From Mya arenaria (taxonomy: Eukaryota > Mollusca > Bivalvia > Myida > Myidae): a stretch of 64,000 nt of DNA. The notes under the pieces were generated by a model. It was not told where the DNA came from, did no database searches, and worked only from the letters and a program-made list of their open reading frames with translations. This document shows, piece by piece, positions 40,768 through 52,313 of this stretch; the first letter of the stretch is position 1; each line of letters begins with the position of its first letter. Where the stretch lies: the NCBI RefSeq assembly GCF_026914265.1, contig NC_069135.1, forward strand, positions 17,414,406 through 17,478,405, in the 5' to 3' direction. The position numbers were made by a program, and so were the translations under genes.

Positions 40768-41080
40768 GTAAACACCGTACACTACACGTTTAACGACATG
40801 TGTTTTAAACACCGTACACATGAGCTGTAAACACCGTACACATGAGCTGTAAAGACCGTACACTACACGTTTAACGACATGAGTTGTAAACACCATACAC
40901 TAAACGTTTAACGGCGTGATTTGTAAACACCCTACACTGTACGTTTAACGGCACGAGCTGTAATCACCATACACTACACGTTTAACGGCAAGAGTTTTAA
41001 ACACAGTACACTACACGTTTAAAACAATGAGTTGTAAACACCGTACACTACAAGTTTAACGGCATGAGTTGTAAACTCAA
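40768..41080. repeat. 37-bp minisatellite, about 8 copies (copy A)
   Basis: Units like TACACTACACGTTTAACGGC and ATGAGTTGTAAACACCG. The array starts about 20 bp beyond the 5' limit of the LRR-tail homology. Copy B has about 13 units at the corresponding place. Confidence 0.93.
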
Positions 41081-43347
41081 TAAAACTATTTCAGTAAATC
41101 AAATACATGTCCATTGGTATCACGCATTCTATCAGCCCAGCATGGTTATTTCATGCTTATTCTCTGTAAAGTATAAACCATTTACTGATAACGATTTCAA
41201 TTAATTTTCAACACGCTTTGATTGTTCACTTCAGAATGATATTTGCACATCTAGCTTGTGTTCCTTCGCTTTACAAATTTCTGGTATTGAATTCATTCTT
41301 TGCCTGCCTGCCTTTACAAGTCTTCGGATATTCGCTGTTTCTAACTTCAAGCATTCCTTTTTATCTTAATGCCTTTAGATAATAATACAAAACATTAGCA
41401 GAGAAAAAAACAATTTCACCTCAAACAGGTGGCATTCCACGTGGAAACGTGTGAAACAAAGTTTGAATAAGAATTCTTGAAGTTCCACTGGTTACTAGTA
41501 ATATCCAATCCTCTAGATCTAAGGTGAATCCTGATTACAGAAAGTATTCTCTTATACCGTTCTAAAATATTTCCAATCACCAGTTGCAAAGAACTTCAAA
41601 CAGTTTTGTACAAGCTTGATTCCCGTGCATTGTTTGCTATTCATTACCTCAAGATACTTCCAGTGTGTTCATTAACATTTATTGTCTTTCGGATAGCGCA
41701 ATTAAACTGGCTCGATGGTTGCCTTATTGTTTTGAGCTTGCATGAAATCCCCGGACAATTTGGTAACACAAAATAATCACTTTAGCGTCAGTCTTCCGTA
41801 TTGTCGTCACAAAAAGACAATCTTGGTAAAATCAAAATGTAAACGTGTGTTTCACACTCCGTAACCCAGTGAAATGAAAAGTTGCACCAGTGGTGCAATT
41901 TTCGCGGAATCGATAGAAAATCCATTTCTGGAAATCGAATGAAGTGTTTGAATAAGACTTTGTATGTATGCTTTTCATGATATTTACAGACAGGGAATCT
42001 TCGAAACAAGTCAGGGAAGAACTATATAATATGATAAATAGATATGTCTATAACTGAACTCAAGTATTGAGACGTTAATGGCGATGGGTCATAGCCATTA
42101 ATACATACATACGATCGAATGTTATGACTTTCAATGTCACTTCTACCAATGGAAGCTTGTTCATGTCAGCGTGACATTTGGAAAGAGCCCACTTTCATTG
42201 ACATAAACGACTTTATTGTATTTATAACTTTTTCATGTCTGTGGACACTATTTGCATTGAGTGCGTAAACTTTGAACCTACAAAGAGCGATTTTCAGAGC
42301 ACTCTGAACAAGTTTATCGCATATGGTATCCATCTTTAGAAAAGCATGTAGAAATTTGGATGTGTTGCCATTAACATTAAAATGTAAAAGCAGAAATGCC
42401 CAGAAGAAAAGAAGTTTCACTGGCATTAACATGTAGGTATTTACATTAACATGTATTGATAGGAAACATTAAAAGACCAGTTTTAGCGACTTTTATTTGC
42501 AAAGTACTTCGTTGCCATCAAAAACATTCACTTTGGAAACGACCAAAAAACGAAATTCATTGGGATTGACAACAACCGCTCAAAACACCAAACATCATTC
42601 ATTTCTACCACTGTGGTTCATTACTTTCGTTTAAGAATACACAAAGACAGACGGGTTTTATGTACACGCTTCATAAGAAAATGAGTTTCATTTGCATGAC
42701 ATTAAATACTACCTCATTCACTTAGTATTTCTACAAATAAGATACAAAACACGTGTTTTTCTGTATTTGTTGTACGTGTGTGTACAAGGAATAAAGGGCA
42801 AATGCAAACATCGGTTTCCAATACATGCAGGCAATATGAGCATGAGTATACAAGCAAAAACAAAACAAAACATGGAAGTGATATCATCTTCTACAAGTAC
42901 GAATTCTTTAGGTGCGAAATAGGAATTGAAGTAAGAGGGGACGCAGCTTAGGAAAACAAACCTTTTGACACTTGCCCCTCTTGCAGAACCGAAAGTGGCT
43001 GGAATGGTAGCTATAACAATGAGTTGGCGCAAGTTTTAAAATGTTTGTTTTTTTTGTTAACCTCATTGATTTGATTTCGTATTATTTAACTGAAGAAAGA
43101 AATGCATGACTTATGATACAGATATCCCATCTTTACTTTAAAAGCAAAAACGATTTTAAGTGCTTATATGACAAACAAAGGTCACAGGCTCTCGCGGGCT
43201 ATCACACCAAGTTGCGTGTGGACGCACATTCAAAACTCAGACCATTGATATAGTTTTCTGACCTCCAGCTGGTGAAGAATCAAAATAGTCTCCAAACTGA
43301 GCTTTCTTTATTTTAATATATGACCTAAGTTTCAATAAAATATTTCA

Positions 43348-43882
43348 GTCTGGGCAAGCTATGTCGACCAGGTATGATATGCGCGCTCAAATCATTTTGC
43401 TTCTACTTTTGCCTTGACCATGACTGGTGAAGCCTCTGTATGGACTCCATAACTTATCTTTACAAGTAGAACAGATGACCAGCATTGGATAAAGAATATT
43501 TCGGCGGCGTAAACGCTTTGTCTAGACATTGACCTGTTCATTAGATCATGTTTTAACCATTTGATCACAATTTAATCCTTATCCTGTAGTTAATTGAGAC
43601 AAGTACGGTCACAAAATATGTAACTAACTAGTTCAGTTTAATCGTATTTTATTGTAAATAATAAACACACGTGGTATACATATATTCGACAAACAATATT
43701 ATTGTACAATTGGGTTGGGCCAAAAGTCATGACAACATTAGAAAATGGCCCTCCCCGAAATGTGTCAGACTATCGTTAGAATTGAAATTATAATGTCTAT
43801 ATGCATGTGAATATATAAGTAACTTATAATGGTTCTATATTTAAAGTTCGAATAAATACGAGATTGTTTTAAGAAATAAGTA

Positions 43883-43933
<51 letters not shown>

Positions 43934-45135
43934 TAGGAAAGAGAAATGGTATCTGAAACGAATCCGTTGTCGCCAAGTCCACTTTGACTAAACCTACAAG
44001 TGTTTAGTAGACAGGCATCCTACTGAACTTCAGTTGTCTTAAATCTTTTAGATGCAACAATATATGTATGTACTCTTTGAAAAATATATGAATTCTGTTC
44101 GTCACTTAAATTACTGTAGCCGTGTAGTAATTTATAGACACTCAGTGGGTGATATTGCCTAGAAGGAATAACTGACGCCTTTGTGTAATAAAACGACTAC
44201 ATTTAAAAAGAAAGTGTTCAGCATCTTCGATTTCATACCACAAACACAGTTAAGAGACGTTGCGATATGATTATTGTAAAGATCAGAATTTAAGTTGCTG
44301 CAGTTGTTACGCATTCGAGCATGATGGACTGAAGCGGATCTTTCGCCTTCGATATAAAATGTAGGGAACAGTATACATAGATTCCATTTAACCTTTAAAC
44401 GCGGGCAATGATACTGCATTTTTAATTGAGTTGTCAAGATCGTTCCACATCCTCAATGCGGATGGAAGTATAGACTGTGCATAAATTTGAGTTCTTCTAG
44501 GTAATGTTTGAAAGTTATCAGAGTTTCGTAAATAGTACGTGTTGTTACTAAAAGCTTGCACACTTGGAGGAAATAATTGTTCGAGATAAGGTGGTAACAT
44601 GTTGTGTTTGTATTTATATACTAATGTCAGCTTTTGAATTGTTCTTCTATCCGTAAGGGACACCCAGCCAATTTCTTTTAGTAGATTGATTATTGATGCG
44701 GATCGTGTAAGACCGGTAACTACGCGAGCAGCCTCATATTGAATTTTGTCTAGTGTATCTTTTTCGAATTGGGCAAATTATCCCATAGAAGTGATCCGTA
44801 TTCTAGATGCGGACGGAGATATGATAGGTATATGTGGTTAAGTGTTTTTCTGTGTAGTTTGAATTTCATCATTTTCATTGTTCCAAGAATTTTTGATGCT
44901 GTTGCGATGATATTAGTGATATGTTGGTGCCAAGACCCATCGTTACTGAGTGTTAAGCCGAGATGCTTGTGGTGATCAACAAACTGAACGATGGTGTTAT
45001 CGAAAAGAAGTTTTGGACTAACTAACTAGTAAACACTAGACCTTCTATAGTGACACTGACCTTGGCCGGCAAGGTTTAATTAAGCAAACATTCTGAAACC
45101 TTGATGCGGTGACACAAGGTTCATTGAAATATTCA
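43348..45135 (-). mobile_element. 5'-truncated LINE-type (non-LTR) insertion in copy B
   Basis: On the - strand from about 45,010 to 44,159 the translation shows the C-terminal part of a LINE reverse-transcriptase protein. It has an FVDHHKHLGLTLS block, YLSYLRPHLEYGSLLWDN, QYEAARVVTGLTRS, VSLTDRRTIQKLTLVYKYKH, LPSALRMWNDL and a terminal SVHHARMRNNCSNLNSDLY region. A frameshift near 44,760 and another near 44,400 break the frame. The 5' part is missing. A (CT)n tract follows on the element's 3' side (43885-43930). Similar 16-17-bp sequences flank the insertion (43331-43347 and 45120-45135) and match the single empty site in copy A, as expected for a target-site duplication. The clade is not certain (CR1/L2-like). 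Confidence 0.75.
43885..43930. repeat. (GA)n microsatellite
   Basis: About 22 GA repeats within the inserted DNA of copy B, downstream of the LINE coding remnant on its own strand. Confidence 0.97.
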
Positions 45136-47134
45136 ATGACTGTAGAAGGTATTAGGAACAGAACAGAACATGCCACAACAGAGCAGAACATTGTTTAAAG
45201 ACTTGTACCAGCTACGTCGTCTTTGTAACAACATATACAAACACAAACATGGTCAATAAACAGGTAAATATAAAACAGTAGTATATGAATATAAGTAACA
45301 TAATTAAATAAGTTGAGGATTAACAGGCAAAAAATGTTTTGAAAGTATCCTTATAAGGCAGATTCGATCTGTTTATTGTGACTTTGACTCGACGAGGCTC
45401 CATATTGGCTGTAACTCGTTACACGAGGAGAACATGTGACCAACGTTTTATAAAAAAGCGGTCAGGAAACATTCTTGGACGAGCAATGCTTCAAGGAACT
45501 CTTTTAATTAGTTACTCAATTCCAGGAGAATCGAATACGTGCATCTTTTAAAATGTAGGAAAATCTCATCTAGATTAGAAACGACTTATAGGCATTGTCC
45601 CATCTATCACTCATAGACGACACATAGCCATTTGTTCTATTGATCGGGTACATGTTTTTGTGAAATCTCGAAAGCAATTTCAAGAACCTACATTTGTTCG
45701 GTTCCAAAACCAATTCGGTGTCAGAATGGGTCTTTTTCTTATGAAGTAAAACATTTCTGCATTCATCGATAAACTCAAGGAGACAAATATGCTGATGTGA
45801 TATAGCATTTAAATAATTCATGTTTCATATTTTTCCATTAGTGGCGCCGACCAAAGATGATACATCAGATGTTAAGAGTAAAGCGACATCCATCCTGTGT
45901 GATATATGTGGACCATATAGGTCAAGTAGAACTTTGACATGTAGAACCATATCAAAACTTCGCTAAAATACATGTACCATTAAAACCGGTTTTGATCAGA
46001 TTTTAAACTACTAGGAAAATGAGCACCTTGTAGGTGTCATGCACTCACGGACGGGTGTAGATTAATGAACTTCTCCCCTACATAAGCATAATCTTAATGT
46101 GAACATGCTGTAATGGTTGTAATGACTTTACCCCCGCTATGATGTCATTGAGATATCATGCCAAATCCGTTTATTATCACGCATGCCCTGGTAAATATTT
46201 GTCCGATCGCTAGCGAACTTTTTGACGTTGTCGTTTCAAGCGATTTTCCATAAATTGATTAAGACTCGCTATCTTAACGCCCAGCCTTCACTATCAAGAT
46301 TTTTGCTTCGTTTCAGCTCTGAAAGGTCTCGGCCGTTTAAATCATGGAAAGTCTTGGCCGGTCGAGGACAAAGGATCTACGACTAGAAAATGCACCATTG
46401 TATGCGGTACTACATACACGTAGAAACCACCGTCTTATACGGCGTACTTACCACCAACACTTCTCACATTCCAAATGTGGAAAATGACATTGTATGTCTA
46501 GCATTTCGAAAAAAAAATATTTTGTCATAGTTACATAATAAGCACGTGCTCATGATCTGATCCGAGCTTATTCGTTCACCAAATTCGTTGTGTTGGCTTC
46601 GTTATGGCTTATGTTAAATAGCCATAGGTTATTTTGTCATAAGTATGTCTACTTTATAAGCCTTTAACAGCATTCTTGATGAAAAAATGAAATGCATTTC
46701 GATACCAAAGTAAAATAAGGTAATGAGGGGGTTTGACGGTAGTGAGGCCGGGCTTTAAACGCCTGTTTCTTGAGAAATACGAAGGCCAGAAACGTTTTTT
46801 TGATTTACTTTCTCTACAAGGCTTTAGCTTTAATAAAACGATAAGAAGTAAATGCTATTAATGCAGGCTTTCTCATGACCCGCCCTAATCTTGTACTTGT
46901 CACGCCAACTAAACATTCGGATATTCAATTTTGCACGTACAGTGTATGTATTGCATAGAACATTAAGTTTACATTACGTGCATAAAACTCATATGATATG
47001 GATAACGTTAGCACGATCTACATGTTAATTTCCATCTAAACTAAATAGTAAACGTCGTTTGAATATGTTCCCGGTATCAAGCCTTTGGTCATTGTGTTCC
47101 ACTGATAATTTTTCATTGGTCGTTCGATTTTTCG

Positions 47135-47557
47135 TCAGGAGTCAGAGACGGGGTAAAGTTCTACGTGAACGTTCCCGTCGTCATCGACCGATTCAATCTG
47201 AATAGATGGTACCATGATCCCCGGCTCCGGCTTAAGTAAAGTGGTCTGAGTTGAACTGACGTTTGGAACCAGTTCCGCATCCACGTCCGCCAGGCGGGAT
47301 GAAATATCATAATCTGATTGCCGCCGGCGGCGGTAATACAACAATCCAATGATGAAAACACAAACCGCACTAACGGTCACTATAAATGCCAGTGACATAT
47401 AGTAATAGCGCGTTGCTTGCTCGGGATTGATTGTGTTCCTCTTCGGGCCAATGGCCGGCCTGACGGTGGGACCGAGCGTGTAGTTCCCACCCTCATCTCG
47501 CTGTAGCGTCGTCTCAATGTTGTTTAAATGAGTTTCATGTTCACCATTGCCGCTCAT
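47135..47557 (-). CDS. transmembrane-plus-tail paralogue of the LRR receptor, copy B (140 aa from ATG)
   Basis: Same length and layout as copy A: GNYTLGPTV ectodomain remnant, NPEQATRYYY, one transmembrane helix, YRRRRQ, a tail ending PSIQIESVDDDGNVHVELYPVSDS. Eight residues differ from copy A, mostly conservative (for example E/D, L/V, R/K). The same stop lies just upstream. No TIR or other signalling domain. The VDDDGNV core is shared with the full-length LRR protein, so the tail motif is the most conserved cytoplasmic part of this family. Expression is unknown. An upstream exon supplying a signal peptide or LRRs was not identified. Confidence 0.7.
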   Translation of the reverse strand: MSGNGEHETHLNNIETTLQRDEGGNYTLGPTVRPAIGPKRNTINPEQATRYYYMSLAFIVTVSAVCVFIIGLLYYRRRRQSDYDISSRLADVDAELVPNVSSTQTTLLKPEPGIMVPSIQIESVDDDGNVHVELYPVSDS

Positions 47558-47577
47558 AGTCACGGCTTCATTTCAAA

Positions 47578-48065
47578 TAAGGTAACACCGTACACTACAC
47601 GTTTAATGGCATGAGTTGTAAACACCGTACACTACACGTTTAACGACATAAGTTGTAAACACCGTACACTACACGTTTAACGACATAAGTTGTAAACACC
47701 GTACACTACACGTTTAACGGCATGAGTTGTAAACACCGTACACTACACGTTTAACGACATGTGTTTTAAACACCGTACACTACACGTTTAACGGCATGAG
47801 TTGTAAATATCGTTCACTAAACGTTTAATGGCATGAGCTGTAAACACCGCACACTACACGTTTAACGGCATGAGCTGTAAACACCGCACACTACACGTTT
47901 AACGGCATGAGTTGTAAACACCGCACACTACACGTTTAACGGCATGAGTTGTAAACACTGCACACAACACGTTCAACGGCATGAGTTGTAAACACCGTAC
48001 ACTACACGTTTAACGGCATGATTTGTAAACCAAGTACACTATACGTGTAACGAAATGAGTTTTAA
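47578..48065. repeat. 37-bp minisatellite, about 13 copies (copy B)
   Basis: Same unit as 40768-41080 but with more copies. Units alternate between GGCATGAGTTGTAAACACCG and variants with ACATAAG or GAGCTG. Confidence 0.93.
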
Positions 48066-49585
48066 ACTCAAAACAACTGTTTCAGTAAATCAAATTATTT
48101 TCCATTGGTAATACGCATTCTATCAGCCAAGCAAGGTTATTTCACGTTCATATTCTGTAAAGTATTACGTACAAACCATTTACTGATGCGATTTCAATAA
48201 ACGTTCACCACGCTTTGATTTTTCACTTCAAAATGATATTTGCACATACAGCTTGTGTTCCTTCGCTTTACAAATTTCTGGTATTGAATTCATTCTTCGC
48301 CTGCCTGCCTTTACAAGTCTTCGGATATTCGCTGTTTCTAACTTCAAGCATTCCTTTTTTATCTTAATACCTATAGATAATAATGCAAAATATTAGCAGA
48401 GAAAAAAATCAATTTCACCTCAAACAGGTGGCATTGCACGTGGAACCGTGTGAACCAAAGTTTGAATAAGAATTCTTGAAGTTCCACGGGTTACTAGTAA
48501 TATCCAATCCTCTAGATGTTAGGTGAATCCTGACTGCAGAAAGTATTCTCTTATAACGTTCTAAAATATTTCCAATCACCAGTTGCAAAAAATTCAGACA
48601 GTTTTGTACAAGCTTGATTCCCGTGCATTGTTTGCTATTCAATACCTCAGGACACTTCCAGTGTGTTCATAAACGCTTATTGTCTTTCGGATAGCGCAAT
48701 CAACCTGGCTCGATGGTGGCCTGATTGTTTTGAGCTTGCGCGAAATCCCCGGACAATTTGCTCACACAAAAGAAACTTTTTAGCGTCAGTGGTCCATATT
48801 GTGGCCACAAAAAAGACAATCTTGGTAAAATCAAAATGTAAACGTGTGTTTCACACTCCCAGTGAAATGAAAAGTTGCACCAGTGGTGCAATTTTCGCGG
48901 AATCTATAGAAAATCCATTTATGGAAATCGAATGAAGTGTTTGAATAAGACTTTGTATGTATGCTATTCACAGACAGGGAATCTTCGATACAAGTCAGGG
49001 AAGAGCTATAATATGATAAATAGATATGTCTATAACTGAACTCAAGCACTGAGCCAGTAATGCCATTAATACATGCATACGATCAAATGTTTATGACCTT
49101 CTATGTCACTTCTATCAATGAAAGCTTGTTCATGTCAGCGTGACATTTGGAAAAAAACAAACAACTCCCATTGAAATAATCGGCTTTATTGTATTGACAA
49201 TTTGCTCATGTCTGTAAACTCTGTTTGCATTGAGTGTAAAAATAAACTTTGAATCTACAAAAAAATGCAGAAATAGGGAGTCGTTGCCATTATAATTTAA
49301 ATCTAAAAGCAGAAATACCCAGAAAGGATCGGCATTAACATTCATGTAAAGGCATTAACATGCATTGATAGCCGCAACAGTCAAGGACGAGTTTCAGCGA
49401 CTTTTATTTGCAGCGAGTTTTCTTGCCATCAGAAACGTTTACTTCTGGAGCGACCAGAAAACGAATTTCGTTGAGAATGACTACAATCGCTCTGAACACC
49501 AGACATCATTTATTTCTACACCTGTGTTTCATTTGAGAATACACAAATACCAAAACACGTCTGTGTGTTTTTGTGTACATTCTGA

Positions 49586-52118
49586 CGATATGCCAAGCGC
49601 AAGTTTCTCGAACCTCGAAAATATCGAGCCAAGCGGGAATATTTACGTTCAGTGTAATGAATTCGATCCTTAACATACAGTTACGGGTCAACAAGGAATT
49701 CGAGCCAAGCAAGCTCGAGTCAACGGGGTTTGACGGTATATGATGGGAGTCATACGACCCTTGATCAAACCAATAAACCTGAAATGTTTCAGTAATAAAA
49801 CGAAAAATAAACCATACCTGAACTTGCCTTGAAAAAGAATTTCGATCCACAAATGATTCCAAGGAATCCAACTTTTATTTCTTTTGATCCCTTTAATTTT
49901 CCACTGAGATTTTGTAAGGAAGCAATAAGATAATCTAACAGACCTATTAGGAATATAAACTCCTTTTAAAATTAAGATCATTAATAAGGTTGAATATTAT
50001 CAGTTGATAAATGAACATGAAAGAATGTGTTACATGTACAAATGTATTTAAATATCAGCTGTACATCTTTTGTAAGACATTGTATTACCCCTCACACTGA
50101 CCAGTTCAAACATCAAATATGGCATCAGCATAGCCATGGGAACAATACTACTGTAAAATAGCATAGCAATGTTTTATTTTTAATGTACACTATGATGGCA
50201 CAAGGAAATACATGAATGCATATAATTATTTAAGCAAGACCACAACAAAGCCATTCTTCGTTTCAATTAATCACACTACAGGCTTGTATAGTACATACCG
50301 GTATATTCCGGTACCTGATGCCAGAAGCCATTCAACGAAGTAAATTATCTTGTAATAACTGTTCTGGTTGCACATGGGTCCCGTGCAGTAAAGCAAAGGG
50401 CAATGTCATACATGTCCATGTAAAATGTCATTTTGTGCACGACCCATACATTTCTTTTTGATACTTTGAAGTTTTCTCACTTTCACATATCAGATCGTTT
50501 GTTTTTAGTCATTAAATAATTGTAAGAAAGGTCTTAATTAATATCAATTGATTAGACTCAGTAATTTTCAGTACAAATTCCTATGCTTTACCATGAATGA
50601 TTTTGAGGACAAATAACATACATTTACAAGGAGGCAACTGCATTAAAGCAAAAAAGACAAATATACATGTACATGTAATTCCAAGGTATAGGCGACATGA
50701 CTGTGCAGTGGATAAGACTAGGTGAGGTAACGTTCAAAACTAGCAGAAACAAATCTAGAGTCAGCACGCCAACGTTTATTTCTGAATTTAATTACAGGGT
50801 TAAGAACTATACATATACATTTTTTCTGTAATATCAATATTTGCCTGTTCTATAAAGTAAACAATGAGTTTATAAGAAACAGAAAGATACAAAAATAAAC
50901 AATGTAGGCAATTGATTAAATTTTGTCAAACTTGTATACACACATTGACTTGAAAACATAGAGAGAATAGTAAATGTCAGTCCATACAATACATTGTAAA
51001 CATCCTTTTCTCCTTAAAGCTTCTGCAGTGACCTAATACAACCCCATGCCAATGGGAGCTTAGCTCTGCTCAGTCACATGTCAGAGGTCGTGTGAGTAAT
51101 CCACTGGATTAGTTTTTTTTATTTTATTGACATTTATAATCCCTTTATAGGTCAACTGAACCAACAAATGATAACCAGCATCATGTTAATTGCCTTGTTA
51201 TTCATTTTGACATGGCTAAAATCGTTCAATCATATCAAAGCACTGAAAAAGCTAAACCCTTCAGTTCTGTTACACTGGCTTATCTATGTAGCTGAAGTCT
51301 GTACACTATCATCATCACGGTAATGACATGGGGTCAAATGTCTACGGCAGGTTTTATACACCTTCAACACAATATGTGCTTCTGTAGTGAATTAACACCA
51401 GAATGTCATGTCACTTCCAGTTTGTTGAATGGTAAGATCAGTCTTCCTGGGTCATCTATACCCCTTCCTGTGGCCCACGAACACTGGGCAGGTGGTGCTA
51501 TCTCAGACATTGCCACTGTTAGCTATGTCCTCCTCATCCCTGGAAAACACACACTGACAGTATAGGTCACTAGTAGTGAAATGATTCATGAATCGAAGAA
51601 CAAATGTAAATGATCATTTGATCAATAACTATTTTTTTTTCACTGTTGCATTATAAATGGTTGTAATTTGGTTTATACTGGGTTACTAAAGTATGACTGT
51701 GAAGACAGCTGAAAGCTGATATGAATCAGTCTGGAGTACATTTCCTGGGCAGAAAACAGGAATGCTCCCATGCTGGGGATTAAACCCAACACCTCTGAGA
51801 ATGGACAAATACACCACTAAACCTTTCACACCACAAAACTGTGAGTTTGGTTAGTAGTCATCAAGCCGGACAAGTGGGCTTTCACAGGGAACTCTGGTTT
51901 CCCCCACAACACAAGACCACACTCTTGCACAACATCGAGCCAATGAGTGATTTATATAGGTTGCAATAGCTTATTTCACAATCGTTGTAAAATTAAATAA
52001 GTTTAAACTACACCACAAAACTATTAAAATAGGTTGAAATATCTTCAACCCAAGCAAAAATGGAACTCATAAAAATGGTTAAAAATATTTTACAGTTATG
52101 AATTGAGCAAGATGAAGT
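49586..52118. other. intergenic between duplication and INTS13
   Basis: 2.5 kb of AT-rich sequence with one tRNA-derived SINE (51690-51858) and adjoining repeat. A somewhat GC-richer segment at 51,320-51,570 holds an 80-aa ORF of no recognisable family. I cannot say whether it is transcribed. Confidence 0.45.
51690..51858 (-). mobile_element. tRNA-derived SINE
   Basis: On the - strand an A-box-like GGTTTAGTGG (51813-51822) is followed at tRNA-like spacing by a B-box-like GGGTTTAATCCCC (51775-51787). The tail then contains TTTCTGCCCAGGAAATG, a phrase common in SINE bodies. The adjoining 51,860-51,960 (GGTTTCCCCCACAACACAAG) is another repeat fragment often seen in mollusc DNA. No clear target duplication. 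Confidence 0.55.
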
Positions 52119-52124
52119 TTTATT
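52119..52124 (-). terminator. INTS13: candidate poly(A) signal of INTS13
   Basis: AATAAA on the - strand, 56 nt after the stop codon. It would give a short 3' UTR. Confidence 0.45.
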
Positions 52125-52179
52125 AAGAAATAAATTGAATTGATGAAGTTAAAATAATTTTGCAAGGGGATACAACTGT

Positions 52180-52313
52180 TTACCCCTCGAACATGTGTCT
52201 GTAGAGCTCGGCTATGGTGCCCTTGTTCTCCTGTCGGCCTATAAACTCCTCATGGCGATTTGAGTGAACACTCTTAATCCGATTAGTCCACATGGACAAC
52301 AGGTTTTGCTTGC
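52180..52313 (-). CDS. INTS13: INTS13 last coding exon
   Basis: Acceptor TATTCTTCAG. Encodes [38 protein letters not shown] and EG, then TAA at 52182-52180. It matches the human end (LLSLWSNRIN, ELYQHL), the cleavage-module-binding C-terminus, but stops soon after it and lacks the longer human tail. Confidence 0.93.

Larger units (their letters stand above)
37975..42670. repeat. segmental tandem duplication, copy A
   Basis: 4.7-kb unit whose sequence recurs in direct orientation at 42997-49585. Collinear blocks: 38,000-38,340 with 43,020-43,350; 38,340-40,320 with 45,140-47,130; the ORF at 40,321-40,743; a 37-bp minisatellite; and 41,100-42,670 with 48,080-49,585. The copies differ by many substitutions and small indels in non-coding parts. 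Copy A lacks the LINE insertion of copy B and shows the empty target site at about 38,310-38,330. Confidence 0.92.
42997..49585. repeat. segmental tandem duplication, copy B
   Basis: Second copy of the 4.7-kb unit, enlarged by a 1.79-kb insertion (43348-45135) and a longer minisatellite. About 330 bp of unrelated DNA separates it from copy A. Confidence 0.92.

Noticed and set aside
41788-49049. Short ORFs shared by duplication copies A and B (for example HHWCNFSFHW, ETHVYILILPRLSF)
   Set aside because: The sequence is shared because the DNA is duplicated, but frames are broken by indels between copies, unlike the tail ORFs.
51323-51565. 80-aa ORF in a GC-richer patch upstream of the SINE
   Set aside because: No family recognised and no splice or start evidence. 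It could be part of an unrecognised transcript, so it is mentioned only in the intergenic entry.
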